A DNA stretch of 64,000 nt from Serratia bockelmannii. GTDB taxonomy: Bacteria > Pseudomonadota > Gammaproteobacteria > Enterobacterales > Enterobacteriaceae. Both the position numbers and the translations under genes were made by a program. Positions 33,082 to 44,554 of the stretch are shown here, piece after piece. The stretch is from assembly GCF_008011855.1 (NCBI RefSeq), contig NZ_VOUX01000008.1:78264-142263 (forward strand). Reading direction: 5' to 3'. Under the pieces are notes generated by a model. That model saw only the letters and a program-made list of their open reading frames with translations, was not told the origin of the DNA and did not search any database. The number at the start of each line of letters is the position of its first letter. Within the stretch, counting starts at the first letter, position 1.

Positions 33082-35104
33082 AATTCCCGCCTTTGGCCTT
33101 GGCCAGCTGGGCGCGGATATTGGCCAGATGGCTCTGCCCTTTCTGCATTCGCTCCTGCGGGCTCACCACTTTGCGCTCGGTTTCCCACGCCAAATCGTCC
33201 TGCGGCAACTCCAGCAGGAAGCGGCTCGGCTCCGGCCGCACCAGCTCACCGTACTGACGGCGCTCGCGGCACAGGGTGAAGATCAGCTCTTTTTGCGCGC
33301 GGGTGATCCCCACATAGGCCAGACGCCGCTCTTCGTCGACATTGTCTTCGTCAATGCTGCTCTGGTGCGGCAGCAGGCCCTCTTCCATGCCCACCAGGAA
33401 CACGTAAGGGAACTCCAGCCCCTTGGAGGCGTGCAGCGTCATCAGCTGTACCTGATCCAGTTCTTCTTCGCTTTCGCCGCGCTCCATCATGTCGCGCAGG
33501 GTGAAGCGCGTCACCACCTGGGTCAGCGTCATCGGCTCGTCCAAATCGTTGCCTTCCAGCATCTCCGTCATCCAACCGAACAGCGTGTTGACGTTCTTCA
33601 TCCGCATTTCGGCGGCCTTCGGGCTGGTCGAGGTTTCAAACAGCCAGCTTTCATAATCCACGCCGCGGATCAGATCGCGCACCGCCGCCACCGGCTCACG
33701 CTCCGCCTGTTGAGCGATGCCGCCCAGCCAATGGGTGAAGCGCTGCAACGATTCCAGCCCGCGCCCGGTCAAGTGCTGGCTCAGCCCCAGATCGAAACTG
33801 GCGTGGAATAAACTCTTGTTGCGCTGGTTGGCCCATTCGCCGAGCTTCTGCAGCGTCGCCGGGCCGATCTCGCGCTTGGGGGTATTGACGATGCGCAGGA
33901 AGGCGCTGTCGTCCTCCGGGTTGGTCAGCACGCGCAGGTAGGCCAGCAGATCCTTGATCTCGGGGCGCGAGAAGAACGAGGTGCCGCCGGAAATCTTGTA
34001 CGGAATGCGGTTCTGCATCAGCATCTTTTCAAACACCCGCGACTGGTGGTTGCCGCGGTACAGGATCGCATAGTCGCCGTAGTTGGTCTTTTTCACGAAG
34101 TGGTGGGCGATCAGCTCCCCCACCACCCGCTCGGCTTCGTGCTCCTCGTTGTTGGCGGTCACCACTTTCAGCTCTTCGCCATACCCCAGCTCGGAAAACA
34201 GCCGTTTTTCAAACACGTGCGGGTTATTGGCGATCAGGATATTGGCCGCCTTCAGAATGCGCTCGCTGGAACGGTAGTTTTGCTCCAGTTTGATCACCTG
34301 CAGCGCCGGGAAATCCTCCTTCAGCAGCACCAGGTTCTGCGGCCGCGCGCCGCGCCAGGAGTAGATCGACTGGTCATCATCACCCACCACGGTAAAGCGC
34401 GCGCGGTTGCCCACTAACAGCTTCACCAGCTCGTACTGGCTGGTGTTGGTATCCTGGTATTCATCCACCAGCAGGTAGCGGATGCGCTGCTGCCAGCGTT
34501 CGCGCACCTCTTCGTTGCGTTGCAACAGCAGCGTTGGCAACAGGATCAGGTCGTCGAAGTCCAGCACGTTGCACGCCCGCATATGGGCGTGGTACAGGCC
34601 GTAGCAGTGGGCGAACAGCTTGTCGCGCTCCGAGCGCGCCAGCTCCGCCGCCCGCTGGGGATCGATCAGGTCGTTTTTCCAGTTGGAGATGGTCGAAATC
34701 AGCTGCGCCACCAGCGTTTTATCGCTTTCCAGCCACTTTTCGGTCAGCTCTTTCAACAGCGCCAGCTGATCTTGGTCGTCGAACAGCGAGAAGTTGGATT
34801 TCATCCCCAACGCCACGTATTCCCGCTTGATGATCTCCAGCCCCAGGGTATGGAAGGTGGAAATCATCAGCCCGCGCGCCTCTTTGCGCCCCAGGGTTTG
34901 CGACACGCGCTCTTTCATCTCGCGCGCGGCCTTGTTGGTAAAGGTCACGGCGGCGATGTGCCGCGCCTGGTAGCCGCAGTGGTGGATCAGGTGGGCTATC
35001 TTGTTGGTGATAACGCGCGTCTTGCCGGAACCGGCACCGGCCAACACCAGGCAGGGCCCGGTAACGAATTCGACGGCTTGTTGTTGGCTGGGGTTTAATC
35101 GCAT
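33080..35104 (-). CDS. rep: ATP-dependent DNA helicase Rep
   Basis: 674-residue SF1A helicase that clears proteins ahead of replication forks. Motifs: [84 protein letters not shown] and [10 protein letters not shown]. The basic C-terminus is typical of Rep. Divergent from ppiC. Confidence 0.98.
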   Translation of the reverse strand: MRLNPSQQQAVEFVTGPCLVLAGAGSGKTRVITNKIAHLIHHCGYQARHIAAVTFTNKAAREMKERVSQTLGRKEARGLMISTFHTLGLEIIKREYVALGMKSNFSLFDDQDQLALLKELTEKWLESDKTLVAQLISTISNWKNDLIDPQRAAELARSERDKLFAHCYGLYHAHMRACNVLDFDDLILLPTLLLQRNEEVRERWQQRIRYLLVDEYQDTNTSQYELVKLLVGNRARFTVVGDDDQSIYSWRGARPQNLVLLKEDFPALQVIKLEQNYRSSERILKAANILIANNPHVFEKRLFSELGYGEELKVVTANNEEHEAERVVGELIAHHFVKKTNYGDYAILYRGNHQSRVFEKMLMQNRIPYKISGGTSFFSRPEIKDLLAYLRVLTNPEDDSAFLRIVNTPKREIGPATLQKLGEWANQRNKSLFHASFDLGLSQHLTGRGLESLQRFTHWLGGIAQQAEREPVAAVRDLIRGVDYESWLFETSTSPKAAEMRMKNVNTLFGWMTEMLEGNDLDEPMTLTQVVTRFTLRDMMERGESEEELDQVQLMTLHASKGLEFPYVFLVGMEEGLLPHQSSIDEDNVDEERRLAYVGITRAQKELIFTLCRERRQYGELVRPEPSRFLLELPQDDLAWETERKVVSPQERMQKGQSHLANIRAQLAKAKGGN

Positions 35105-35213
35105 GGTGCTGGCTTGCTCGGCTGTAAAACGTGGAAGGGAATTGTAGCAGAAAGCGCCGACGAGATTTAGCGGGTATAATCAGCGCAATTTTCGCATCGA
35201 CAAAGGCAATACC

Positions 35214-35495
35214 ATGGCAAAAACGGCGTGCGCCCTGCACATTCTGGTAGACAATGAAAAGCTGGCCAACGAGCTGCTGGCCAAGCTGAAGCGCGGCGTC
35301 AGCTTCGACACGCTGGCGCGCAAATACTCGAGCTGCCCGTCAAAACGCAACGGCGGCTCGCTGGGCGAGTTCAACAAAGGCGCGATGGTGCCGGCGTTCG
35401 ATAAAGCGGTGTTCAGCATCCCGCTGCTCAAACCTTACGGCCCGGTCAAAACCCAGTTCGGTTACCACATCATCAAGGTGCTGTACCGCAACTGA
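35214..35495 (+). CDS. ppiC: Peptidyl-prolyl cis-trans isomerase C (parvulin)
   Basis: 93-residue single-domain parvulin. Starts [18 protein letters not shown]; the conserved core [23 protein letters not shown] is split by no other domain. Length equals E. coli PpiC. Its stop is followed by a GGGGGC / GCCCCC hairpin (35496-35511) without a T-run. In E. coli the next gene is ilvC; here it is yhjJ. Confidence 0.97.
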   Translation: MAKTACALHILVDNEKLANELLAKLKRGVSFDTLARKYSSCPSKRNGGSLGEFNKGAMVPAFDKAVFSIPLLKPYGPVKTQFGYHIIKVLYRN

Positions 35496-35521
35496 GGGGG
35501 CCTGAGCCCCCCTGCGGCGAA

Positions 35522-37024
35522 TTACTGCGCGCTGGCGTCCGTCGCCGGCGCTGCCACCGCGGCGTCGGCCGGCTTGGCTTCTTCCGTCACCACCGCCGGC
35601 GCCGGCATCATGATGCCGTCATAGGTTTCCTGCAGCTGCTTCATGCTCATTTCCGGCTCGCCCTTCGGCTGCATCAGCACTAGCGTCGCCTCCTGAGAAA
35701 GCTGCAGCTTCAGCGCCTGATTCAGCGTCTCCAGCGTCAGGCTGGACAGGAACTCCTGGCGCAGCTTCTGATACAGCTCCGGCGCGATATCCACCACCCC
35801 GCTCTGTTGCGAGCGCAGACGCTGGCTCATCAGCACATCGGTGTCGGTACGGGCGTAGGTCGCGAACAGCTTGCTCAGCTGATCGTTTTTCTGCGCCAGC
35901 AGCGCATCGAATTCTTCTTTCGACAGGCCGTTGTCACGCACGTTGGCCAGCTCGCGGGCAATAAAGCCCAGGCTGCCGTTCAGATTGTTGTTCGGCGTAT
36001 CCAGATGAATGGCGCACTGCCCTCGTTGATACTGCACGCGGCAGTCAAAGCCCAGATGCAGGCTCTTCTGTTCGCTTTTTTCCAGCGTCTGCTGGAGATG
36101 CCAGAACAGCGCCTCGCGGGCGAGATCGCCACGCCAGTAACGAAGCAGGCTCTGCGAATCGCGAATCGGGTGCCACGGCGAATCCCACATGATCGACAGC
36201 GTATCCTGTTTCACCTGCTCGCTGATCAGGCTCACCGGCTGCTGCGGCAGCGGTGTCAGCGTCGGCATCGGAGCCGGGGTTTCACGTTTGCCTTGCAGCG
36301 GCGAGAACGCCTTGTTGATCTGCTCGCCCAGGCTGCGGCTGTCAACCTTGCCGACCACGAACAGCGTCATGGCATCCGGGGTATACCACTGTTGGTAGAA
36401 TTTCTTCAGCTGCTCGAGGTTGACCGGCCGTTTTGCCGGCTGCGCCGGATCGTGCGCCAGCAGCGTCGAGCCTTTCAGGCGGTAACGCCACCAGACGTCT
36501 TGGGTATTAGGCGGGAAAGTGCCGACCGGATTGATGCTGGAATTCATCACCGCATGCACCGTATGCTCGTCGATCGCCAATTTGCCGGTGGTATCCGCCA
36601 GCCAGGCCAGCGCTTCTTTCAGCAGGTCGGGCCGGTTGTTCGGCAGGCTGAGGTTATACATGGTGAAATCATACGAGATGATAGCCGGCGGCAGCGGCCG
36701 CTCGTTGTCCACGCTCTGCTGCCACAGGGCGCGCAGCTGCGGGGCCGTGAAGCTTTCGCTACGCGCCAACGCCAGCCGCGGCAGCAGATGAGCAAAGCCG
36801 GTCTGCTGCGAAGACTCCACCAAAGAGCCGGTATTGACGATCAACCGCAGTTCAACGCGGTCACTCGGCCGCTGCGGCGTATCGAGAATCTGCCATGAAA
36901 ACCCGTTGGCCAACGCCCCCTGCTGCCAGGCAGGGTCGGGTTGTAGTGCTTCAGCCTGCACGCTGCTACTGGCTGCAGCCAATAGCAACCCACCAACTAT
37001 AAGATGAATTCTGGTGCCCTGCAT
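35522..37024 (-). CDS. yhjJ: M16-like periplasmic protein YhjJ (zinc motif lost)
   Basis: 500-residue insulinase-like (M16) protein with a Sec signal peptide (MQGTRIHLIVGGLLLAAASSSVQA, cut after about residue 24) and two M16 domains. Where active members have HxxEH, this one reads HLLPR (residues near 83), so metal binding and proteolysis are unlikely; E. coli YhjJ also lacks the motif. The Ala-rich C-terminal tail is low complexity. In the E. coli-type order next to dctA. Function unknown. Confidence 0.88.
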   Translation of the reverse strand: MQGTRIHLIVGGLLLAAASSSVQAEALQPDPAWQQGALANGFSWQILDTPQRPSDRVELRLIVNTGSLVESSQQTGFAHLLPRLALARSESFTAPQLRALWQQSVDNERPLPPAIISYDFTMYNLSLPNNRPDLLKEALAWLADTTGKLAIDEHTVHAVMNSSINPVGTFPPNTQDVWWRYRLKGSTLLAHDPAQPAKRPVNLEQLKKFYQQWYTPDAMTLFVVGKVDSRSLGEQINKAFSPLQGKRETPAPMPTLTPLPQQPVSLISEQVKQDTLSIMWDSPWHPIRDSQSLLRYWRGDLAREALFWHLQQTLEKSEQKSLHLGFDCRVQYQRGQCAIHLDTPNNNLNGSLGFIARELANVRDNGLSKEEFDALLAQKNDQLSKLFATYARTDTDVLMSQRLRSQQSGVVDIAPELYQKLRQEFLSSLTLETLNQALKLQLSQEATLVLMQPKGEPEMSMKQLQETYDGIMMPAPAVVTEEAKPADAAVAAPATDASAQ

Positions 37025-37246
37025 GTGAACCCCTACTTAATGACTATCCAATTTCTTATGCAAATGCGTGTATTCCATTCAATGGAATCATAAAAATACG
37101 CCCTGAGTTTCACGGTGGGGCGGAAAGCAGAAAGTGTACCACCGTGTTAGACCGCGCGCCTTTGCGGATGTCACTCATTAGAGTGAAAAATAATGGATTG
37201 CGGGGTTTTTAATGCAAAAAATCGTTACGAGGCAGGGGGAAGAACC

Positions 37247-37272
37247 TCACCGGCCGCGGATGCGGCCGGTGA
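37247..37272. repeat. Perfect inverted repeat between dctA and yhjJ
   Basis: 11-bp stem TCACCGGCCGC / GCGGCCGGTGA with a 4-base loop, just after the dctA stop. No T-run follows on either strand, so it may stabilise the dctA mRNA or terminate inefficiently. Confidence 0.55.
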
Positions 37273-37285
37273 TTTACCGCCGATA

Positions 37286-38572
37286 TCAGGCGGAAGGCAG
37301 CGTTTTGTCCGCGCCGGTGTTTTTGTTGTTCAGCGTGTCTTTCAGCTGTTTTTCATCCAGCTGGTTACACCATTTTGCCACCACCACGGTCGCCACGCCG
37401 TTGCCCACCAAGTTGGTCAACGCACGGGCTTCCGACATGAAGCGGTCGATGCCGAGGATCAGCGCCAGGCCGGCCAGCGGCAGGTGGCCGACGGCGGAGA
37501 TGGTGGCGGCCAACACGATAAAGCCGCTGCCGGTGACACCCGCCGCCCCTTTGGAGGAGAGCAGCAGCACCACCAGCAGGGTAATCTGATGCATGATGTC
37601 CATGTGGGTATTGGTCGCCTGCGCGATAAACACCGCGGCCATGGTCAGGTAGATAGAGGTGCCGTCCAGGTTGAAGGAGTACCCGGTCGGAATAACCAGA
37701 CCCACCACTGATTTCTTGCAGCCCAGCTTCTCCATTTTATCCAGCATGCGCGGCAGCGCGGATTCGGACGACGAGGTCCCCAGCACGATCAGCAGCTCTT
37801 CTTTGATGTAGTTGACGAATTTGAAGATGCTGAAGCCGTTGGCGCGGGCGATGCTGCCCAACACCACCACCACGAACAGGATGCAGGTGATATAGAAGCA
37901 CACGATCAGCTGGCCGAGTTGCACCAGGGTGCCGACACCGTATTTACCGATGGTAAACGCCATAGCGCCGAAGGCCCCCAGCGGCGCCAGGCGCATGATC
38001 ATGTTGATGATGCCGAAAATCACCCGCGAGAAGCTGTCGATCACGTTGTAGATCAGCTGCCCTTTGTCGCCCAGACGATGCAGGGCGAAGCCGAACAGTA
38101 CCGCGAACAGCAGCACCTGAAGAATGTTGCCACTGGCGAACGCGCCGATCACGCTGCCGGGGATGATGTCCAGCAGGAACGGAATGATGCCCTGCTGCTG
38201 TGCCTGCTCGGCGTAGACCGCCACCGCCTTGGCGTCCAGCGTGCCGGGATCGACGTTCATGCCGGCGCCCGGTTGCACCAGGTTGACGATCACCAGACCG
38301 ATAATCAGCGCGATGGTGCTGACGATTTCAAAATACAGCAGCGCGATGGCGCCGGTGCGCCCCACCGCCTTCATGCTTTCCATGCCGGCGATGCCGGTCA
38401 CCACGGTGCAGAAGATCACCGGTGCGATGATCATCTTGATCAGTTTGACGAAGCCATCGCCCAGAGGTTTCATCTCGGCGCCGAGGTCAGGGTAGAAATG
38501 GCCAAGCAGGATACCCAGCGTGATCGCCGTCAGTACCTGAAAATAGAGGCTCTTAAAGATCGTTGTTTTCAT
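37286..38572 (-). CDS. dctA: C4-dicarboxylate transport protein DctA
   Basis: 428-residue DAACS-family symporter for succinate, fumarate, malate and aspartate. The serine-rich hairpin [12 protein letters not shown] and the NLDGTSIY and SGFIVLAAT segments form the substrate and cation sites. Starts [20 protein letters not shown]; length equals E. coli DctA. Confidence 0.97.
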   Translation of the reverse strand: MKTTIFKSLYFQVLTAITLGILLGHFYPDLGAEMKPLGDGFVKLIKMIIAPVIFCTVVTGIAGMESMKAVGRTGAIALLYFEIVSTIALIIGLVIVNLVQPGAGMNVDPGTLDAKAVAVYAEQAQQQGIIPFLLDIIPGSVIGAFASGNILQVLLFAVLFGFALHRLGDKGQLIYNVIDSFSRVIFGIINMIMRLAPLGAFGAMAFTIGKYGVGTLVQLGQLIVCFYITCILFVVVVLGSIARANGFSIFKFVNYIKEELLIVLGTSSSESALPRMLDKMEKLGCKKSVVGLVIPTGYSFNLDGTSIYLTMAAVFIAQATNTHMDIMHQITLLVVLLLSSKGAAGVTGSGFIVLAATISAVGHLPLAGLALILGIDRFMSEARALTNLVGNGVATVVVAKWCNQLDEKQLKDTLNNKNTGADKTLPSA

Positions 38573-38845
38573 ATGAACATCCTATGGGGGGAAGACACGC
38601 ACCAGGCAGCAGTCTAAAAATCCAGCCTGTTCATTGCTTGCGCGGAAAATAACACCCACTTAACAACATGGAAATAATTTGTTGCACCCGCCCCTGCGGG
38701 TTGATGTGAATTTAAGAGCTGAAACGCGTCAGTCGAGGTGCAAAGCTGAAAATTGCGTAAGCCTTTGTTTGCACTAACGCAAAAGAGGTAGATGAAGAAT
38801 GGCGATTTTCGGACGGGGAAAAGTACCTGAAAGGTCACGCGGCGC

Positions 38846-40852
38846 TCACGGCGCCGCGCGGCAAAACTCGGCTTCGAACGCTTCGCGCGGCAGCGGCCGG
38901 GCGAACAGGAATCCTTGCCCGCTGCGAATGCCGTGCTGCAGCAGCCAGTCGCGCTGCCCGGCGTTTTCCACGCCTTCGGCCATCACCGGTAACGCCAGCA
39001 CTTCGGAGATCGAACTGACGATACGCGCCATCGCATCGTCGGCCGGCAGCCCCTGAATGAAGCTGCGGTCGATTTTGATCAAATCTATCGGCAGGGATTT
39101 CAACCGGTTCAGGTACTCCAGGCTGGAGTAGCCCATGCCGAAGTCATCTAGCGCGATAGACAATCCCAGATCGTGCAGCTCACGCAGCAGCGCCAGCGCG
39201 TGGTCGAGATCGTCGATGCGTACCGTCTCGGTGATCTCCAGCAGCAGCTTGCGCGGATCGATCCGATACTGCGCCAGCAGGTTTTTCAGATGCGGAACAA
39301 ACGCCTCATGTTGCATCTGAATCCCGGAAACGTTGACCGCCAGCGGCAGCGCAATGCCGCGTTGCTGCCAGTCTGCCAGGATGCGGCAGGACTCTTCCAA
39401 CACCCAGTTGCCGAGAGGCACGATCACACCCAGCTCTTCCGCCAGCGGGATAACGTCGGCCGGCAGGGTATAGCTGCCGTCATACTGCTGCCAACGCAGC
39501 AGCGCTTCGGCGCCGATCACCTCGTTGGACTGCATGTCGATCTGCGGCTGCAGGAACAGCGTGAAATGCCGCTGCTCGATGCCGTGCAAGATCTCGCTCT
39601 CCTGGGTCAACCGCTTCTGCGTGCGTTCCGTCAGGCTGGGCTCGAAGAACAGGATCTGATTTTTTCCTTCGCGGTGCGCGGACATCATCGCCGAGGTGGC
39701 GCTGCGCAGCAGCTGTTCCGCACTCTCCCCCTGATTGAGGTAGTGCGCGATGCCGATACTGGCGTTGGGCCGCAGCGCCAAACCTTCCAGCGTCAACGGC
39801 GCGTTGATCTCCGCCATGATACGCCGCGCCAGCTGCATGGCGTGGAACGGCCGCTCGATGCCCTTGGCCAGAATGGCGAATTCGGTATTGCTCAGCTGTG
39901 CCAGCACGCCGTTTTCGTCGATGCAGCCGCGCAGCTTCTTCGCCAACGCCAGCAGCAACGCTTCACGCATCGCCGGGCTCATCACGCCAGACGCTTCATG
40001 CAGCGTCTCGATGCCGATCACCAACAGGTTAAAACGCTCGGGGCGCAGGCTGGAGGCGATATGCTGTTCCAGCAACGCGTTCAGCAACGCCGGATTTGGC
40101 AATTCGGTCACCGGGTGGCGGGTGCTCAGGCGGCTCATGTCGGCATGCGCCTTGGCCAACGTCTGTTGATTGCGGTTGTAGTTGCGCACCAGCAGGCCGA
40201 GCTCGTCGTCCTGGTGCAGCGCCGGCAGCATCAGTTGGTGATAGGGCGCTTCGTCCTGCGAGATGTTCTCCAGCTCTTTGGCCATCGCGCGCAGCGGGTG
40301 CACCATCAACCGGTTCATGCACCAGGTGATGGCCACCGACAGGATCAGCGCCAGCAGCAGGTAGGTCGACAGCATGGTCGACAAAATGCTGAGGATAAAC
40401 TGGTACATGCGGAACGAATCGGCCTGCAGCACCAGATAGGCCAGCGGCTGCTGGTTGGCCGGCACCCGTTCCAGCGAATAGAGCGGCACGGAAATTTGGA
40501 TAGGCAGTTCAAACAGCCGGGCGATCAGCGTCGGCACCGGCCGCTCCGGCGGGAAATTGGCGTGCAGCGCCTGAAACTCGTTCGGCAAGACGATATCCGC
40601 CCGGCTGAGAATGCCGACCGGCAACAGGGTGTTCAGCACCCTTTTGGCTTCCGGCACGTCCATCCGCAGCACCGCTTCCGCCAGCGGCTGGCGCACGGAG
40701 TGAGCGATATTCTCCAGTTGCTGGGCGTAGTCATCCCTGCGCTGCTGCACAAAGTGGAATAACTGGATCACGATAAAGATGCAGATCGTGACCAGCGCCA
40801 CGCCGGACACTGTCGCCATCTGCTTAATCGTTAACGAACGCCTGACCCGCAA
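38846..40852 (-). CDS. pdeK: Cyclic-di-GMP phosphodiesterase PdeK (YhjK/HmsP-like)
   Basis: 668-residue inner-membrane protein. TM1 is near residues 15-32, then a periplasmic sensor region, TM2 near residues 155-178, HAMP, a degenerate GGDEF domain (the site reads LSNTEF) and an EAL domain. The EAL residues are intact: GAEALLRW, NVSG, EITET, ALDDFGMGYSS, IKIDRSF, AEGVE and GQGFLFARPL. It should hydrolyse c-di-GMP. The TTG at 40852 (read MRVRRSLTIKQMA) matches the E. coli N-terminus and has GGAGAG upstream. It lies beside the bcs operon, as in E. coli. Confidence 0.93.
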   Translation of the reverse strand: MRVRRSLTIKQMATVSGVALVTICIFIVIQLFHFVQQRRDDYAQQLENIAHSVRQPLAEAVLRMDVPEAKRVLNTLLPVGILSRADIVLPNEFQALHANFPPERPVPTLIARLFELPIQISVPLYSLERVPANQQPLAYLVLQADSFRMYQFILSILSTMLSTYLLLALILSVAITWCMNRLMVHPLRAMAKELENISQDEAPYHQLMLPALHQDDELGLLVRNYNRNQQTLAKAHADMSRLSTRHPVTELPNPALLNALLEQHIASSLRPERFNLLVIGIETLHEASGVMSPAMREALLLALAKKLRGCIDENGVLAQLSNTEFAILAKGIERPFHAMQLARRIMAEINAPLTLEGLALRPNASIGIAHYLNQGESAEQLLRSATSAMMSAHREGKNQILFFEPSLTERTQKRLTQESEILHGIEQRHFTLFLQPQIDMQSNEVIGAEALLRWQQYDGSYTLPADVIPLAEELGVIVPLGNWVLEESCRILADWQQRGIALPLAVNVSGIQMQHEAFVPHLKNLLAQYRIDPRKLLLEITETVRIDDLDHALALLRELHDLGLSIALDDFGMGYSSLEYLNRLKSLPIDLIKIDRSFIQGLPADDAMARIVSSISEVLALPVMAEGVENAGQRDWLLQHGIRSGQGFLFARPLPREAFEAEFCRAAP

Positions 40853-40883
40853 ACCTGCTCTCCGTGAAATCGGGCTAAAACAA

Positions 40884-40912
40884 AAAGGGGGCTGACTCTC
40901 ACCCGCCCCCTC
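40884..40912 (-). terminator. Rho-independent terminator after bcsC
   Basis: Minus strand stem GGGGGC / GCCCCC with a 12-base loop and TTTTTG, in the 228-bp gap between bcsC and pdeK. It would uncouple pdeK from bcsRQABZC. Confidence 0.75.
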
Positions 40913-41080
40913 GAACCGGGCTGAGTATACTCGATCATCGGCTGTTTTTATCTGGCTATGCCGCAGGCAAAACCAAGAAAATCGCGGGTTTCAGTCTTTT
41001 CCTAAAGCGAACAAACACGACCCGGACACAGGGTAACAAAACTCCCCGGCGTCCGACACTCCGAATCTTTCCTCTTCCGA

Positions 41081-44000
41081 CTACTTAAAGTCGGCGTAAG
41101 GCGTCAGCGGCTGCGGCGGCAAATCGAGATCCCCCTGCCAGCCGGCCAGGGAATAGCGCAGATAAATCAACGCGTGGCTCGGCGTATAGTCCTTCGCCTG
41201 TTGAATGTCGATGCCGGCGCCGAGCGTCCAGTGCGAACTGAGACGGCGTTCGACGATTGCCCGCAGGGTATAACCGACGCCGCTTGAGGAGCTGCCGTCC
41301 TCGATGGCGAACTTATCGGGCAACGAATCCGGGATCAGCCCCTGCAGTGGATAACGGCGCTGGCTGTCGGTTTTGGAATGGGACAGCGAAACCGAACCGC
41401 CCAGCTCCCACGACCAGTTCTCGGTGCGCTGACGGTAGTTGACCGGCAGCGACAGAGACAGATATTGCTGCGGGCTGTAATAGCCGCCCTGCCCCAGCGA
41501 ATAACCACTCAAATCCTTCTGGTAATGCCACAGCATGGTATTGAGCCCGACGCTCAGGCGGCGATTGTCTTCGTTGATCAGCTTGTAGTAGTAACCGGCC
41601 ATCAACCGCTGCCGCTGGTTGTCCGCCACATTCTTGCCGGTAATCTGGTGCGCGCTGAGATCTGCCCACACGCCGTTCGCCTCGCCGCGATCGTAGCTGG
41701 CGCTCAGGCTGACGCCGGTGGCGCGCACGCCGCCCCAGGTGGTACCGGTGTTCGGATCTTTGGCACCGCCGAACGCCAGCAGCGAGCTGGAGATCGGCCG
41801 CCGCGAGGCCGCCAGCGTCCAACCGATGTGGTTCCAGTCGCCGCTGTAGGCCAGGCCGCCGGTCCAGTCGACCACCTCAAAGCCCATCGGCGTCGTGCCG
41901 ATATCGGCGGCCCAGCGATCGTTTTTCCAGCCGGCCGCCACGCTGGTGCCGGTGGTTTTCTGGTGTTCATCGCCGCGGCACCCTTGCGTGTTGCAGGTGC
42001 CGAAGGTTTCGTAGTATTTGCCGCTGCCGTCGGTCGAGAAGCGGCCGGCATCCAGCTGCACGGTGTCAGTGCGCAAGAAGGCGCGCCCGTCATACAGCGG
42101 CATGTCCACCTGCAGCATGGTGTCGTGCGCGTTGAAATCGGAAATGCCGCCGGTGCCGCTCGAGCGCCAGTAATCGTGATCGAGCGTGACGTTCACGTCT
42201 TGCTGTCGATACAGATCCGCGGCGTCGGAGCGGATGCCGCGTTTCAGCCAGTCGTCGCCCGCGTTATTGCGCGTCAAATAAGTGTAGCTGTCATTATCCT
42301 GCGGCAGCGTCGGCGTGATGCCGCCGGCCACCATCGCCTGCCGGAAATCCTGCTGCGCCCGCTCAGGCTGTTGCTGAGCCCGCTCCAGACGGGCGGCGTC
42401 ACGGTAGATCAGCGCCTTGGTCTGCCCGACGGGTTCTGAAGCCGCCGCCGTTTTCAGCCGGCCGAAGAGCGCGTCGGCCTGCTGCGCATCGCCGACCGCA
42501 CTCCAGGCGTTGGCAACCCGCCGTTGGCTGTTGAGCGAAGCGTCTTGCGGCTGCGGTTCGGTTTTCAGCCGCTGGCGCGCCGCGTCAAGATCTCCCTGCG
42601 CCACATAGGCTTCGATCTCGCCCAGCTGCGCATCCGGATTGTTCGGTTCACGGCGTTTCACCCGCTGATAGTCGTCCAGCGCCGCCGCATACTCCCCGCG
42701 CGCCAGCGCCCAGTCGGCGAGCAGCAAATCGATGCGGGTGTCCGCCGGCTGCCGGCGCAGATAGGCTTCCGCCGCCGGTTCGTCACCGGCCGCCCGCAGC
42801 CGTTCGGCCTGTTCGATTATCGCCTGCATTTTCAGCCGCTGCGCCAGTTCGCGCATATCGTCGTTCCACTGCGCCGCCGGCAGCGTATTGAGCTGCGCCA
42901 GCGCCTGCCTGTCGCGATCGCTGCCGGAAAGATAGAGCGCATAGGCGTAGGTCAGCTGCGGATTGGCGTGCTGGCGCTGCGCCAGCTGCCGGAACAGAGC
43001 GTCCGCCTGCTGCGGCTGCCCAGCCTGACGCAGCGCCTGCGCGTAGCGATAGGTCAGCCAGACATCGTCGGGATCCATCGCCTGGGCGCGGCGATAAATT
43101 TCCACCGCCTGTTGCCACTGTTGCTGCTGCGCCAGCGTCTCCGCCTGCTGTTTCAACATGTCGAGCCGCAGCCCGTCGAAGGTGCTGCGCAGCTTGGCCT
43201 GTTGGCTGCGCGGCAGGCCGCTGAGGTAGGCCAGCGCGTTTTCCGGCGACTGCCGTTGATAGATATTCACCAGGCCGCGCAGCGCGCTGCCGTTGCCGGG
43301 ATCGCGTCGCAGCGCCTGCTGATAAAACCCTTCCGCCGCGGCGTCATCCTTGCTCGCCACCGCCACATCGCCCAGGCCGATAAACGCATCGCCGTCGCTG
43401 TCGTCGAGCTGGCGCGCCTGCTGATATTTCTGCCGGGCCAGCGCGAGATTGCCTGCCTTGAGCGCTTTGTCGCCCTCGTCGATCGCCAGCCAGTAGCCGG
43501 TGCTCTTGATCAGGCTTTGCCATTTGCCGCTGCCGTAGCCATTCTTGTCGGCGGCCAGCGCCTGGCGAAACAGCTTCAGCGCCTGCGGGCGGTTACCGGC
43601 GCGCGAATAGGCCTGGCCGAGCGCGCCCAGCACCTCGGCGTCGTTCGGCGCTGCCGTCAGCGCCTTTTGCAACGCCGGAATGGCCGCCCGGCTGCCACCT
43701 TTATCCACCTGCGCCAGGCCGCGCACCCGCGCCTGATAAGCCGGATCGGCCAACAGTTTCTGTTGTCTGGCCAGCTCTTCACGGGCGCTGGTCGCCTGAT
43801 CGCCGGTATCGAACACGCCGAGGAAGCGGTTGAGCGCCGCCACGCTTTGCGCGTTGACCGGCATCGCTTTGACCTTGTCCAGCCACAGATCGGCGGCATC
43901 GCCGCGCCCGGCCGGATCGGCGGCGATCTTCTGCAGCAGTTCATAGGCCTGCGCGTCCTGATTCTGACTGAACAGCATGCGCGCCAGCGACATGCGCAGC

Positions 44001-44554
44001 GCCACGTTGCCGGAATATTGCTGGTCCAGCGCCTGCAACTGCTTTAACGCCTTCGCCTCCTGCCCCGGCAAACGCGCCACCAGCCGCCAATACTCCACCG
44101 CCAGATCGAGCGTCGGCGGCTCGCCGTGGAACAGCGCATCGTACTGCGCCTTGGCCTCCGGCAGCCGGCCGGCGGTCGCCATCAGGCGGGCCTGCTGCAG
44201 CTTTTGCCGGGTTTCCGGCTGGGTCAGCAGCATGTTCATTTGCGCCTGGCGATAGGCGCTGGACTGCGGCGCGAGAGTTTTCAGCTTGTCCAACTGCCGT
44301 TGCGCCAGCGCCATGTTGCCCTGCCGCAGCGCCAAACGCATACGCGCGGCGATCACGTCCGGGTTATTCGGATCCATCAGCTCGAGCCGGTACAGCGACT
44401 GGCGCACCAGATCGTCCTTGTTGCCGGCCTCGCCAATGCGCACCTGCTCCAGCAGCCACTGCTCCGGGGCCACGGCCTCCGCGGCGCGCGCCTGCGGCAG
44501 CATCGCCAGGCTCAGCGGAATCAAATTCAGCCAGTTTATTTTGAAGTTGTGCAT
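41081..44554 (-). CDS. bcsC: Cellulose synthase outer-membrane subunit BcsC
   Basis: 1157-residue export protein. Signal peptide [18 protein letters not shown] followed by LPQARA, then a long periplasmic solenoid of tetratricopeptide repeats (to about residue 780) and a C-terminal outer-membrane beta-barrel of about 330 residues ending in YADFK. TPRs contact the synthase; the barrel releases the glucan. The ATG at 44554 has GGGA 8 bases upstream and overlaps bcsZ by 19 bases; a GTG at 44566 is a weaker alternative. Confidence 0.96.
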   Translation of the reverse strand: MHNFKINWLNLIPLSLAMLPQARAAEAVAPEQWLLEQVRIGEAGNKDDLVRQSLYRLELMDPNNPDVIAARMRLALRQGNMALAQRQLDKLKTLAPQSSAYRQAQMNMLLTQPETRQKLQQARLMATAGRLPEAKAQYDALFHGEPPTLDLAVEYWRLVARLPGQEAKALKQLQALDQQYSGNVALRMSLARMLFSQNQDAQAYELLQKIAADPAGRGDAADLWLDKVKAMPVNAQSVAALNRFLGVFDTGDQATSAREELARQQKLLADPAYQARVRGLAQVDKGGSRAAIPALQKALTAAPNDAEVLGALGQAYSRAGNRPQALKLFRQALAADKNGYGSGKWQSLIKSTGYWLAIDEGDKALKAGNLALARQKYQQARQLDDSDGDAFIGLGDVAVASKDDAAAEGFYQQALRRDPGNGSALRGLVNIYQRQSPENALAYLSGLPRSQQAKLRSTFDGLRLDMLKQQAETLAQQQQWQQAVEIYRRAQAMDPDDVWLTYRYAQALRQAGQPQQADALFRQLAQRQHANPQLTYAYALYLSGSDRDRQALAQLNTLPAAQWNDDMRELAQRLKMQAIIEQAERLRAAGDEPAAEAYLRRQPADTRIDLLLADWALARGEYAAALDDYQRVKRREPNNPDAQLGEIEAYVAQGDLDAARQRLKTEPQPQDASLNSQRRVANAWSAVGDAQQADALFGRLKTAAASEPVGQTKALIYRDAARLERAQQQPERAQQDFRQAMVAGGITPTLPQDNDSYTYLTRNNAGDDWLKRGIRSDAADLYRQQDVNVTLDHDYWRSSGTGGISDFNAHDTMLQVDMPLYDGRAFLRTDTVQLDAGRFSTDGSGKYYETFGTCNTQGCRGDEHQKTTGTSVAAGWKNDRWAADIGTTPMGFEVVDWTGGLAYSGDWNHIGWTLAASRRPISSSLLAFGGAKDPNTGTTWGGVRATGVSLSASYDRGEANGVWADLSAHQITGKNVADNQRQRLMAGYYYKLINEDNRRLSVGLNTMLWHYQKDLSGYSLGQGGYYSPQQYLSLSLPVNYRQRTENWSWELGGSVSLSHSKTDSQRRYPLQGLIPDSLPDKFAIEDGSSSSGVGYTLRAIVERRLSSHWTLGAGIDIQQAKDYTPSHALIYLRYSLAGWQGDLDLPPQPLTPYADFK

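Noticed and set aside
35496..35511. GGGGGC / GCCCCC hairpin after ppiC as a terminator
   Set aside because: Stable stem but no T-run on either strand; not called as an intrinsic terminator.
39173..40762. 529-codon plus-strand frame opposite pdeK
   Set aside because: Antisense shadow of an intact EAL protein; low-complexity Gln/Arg/His composition.
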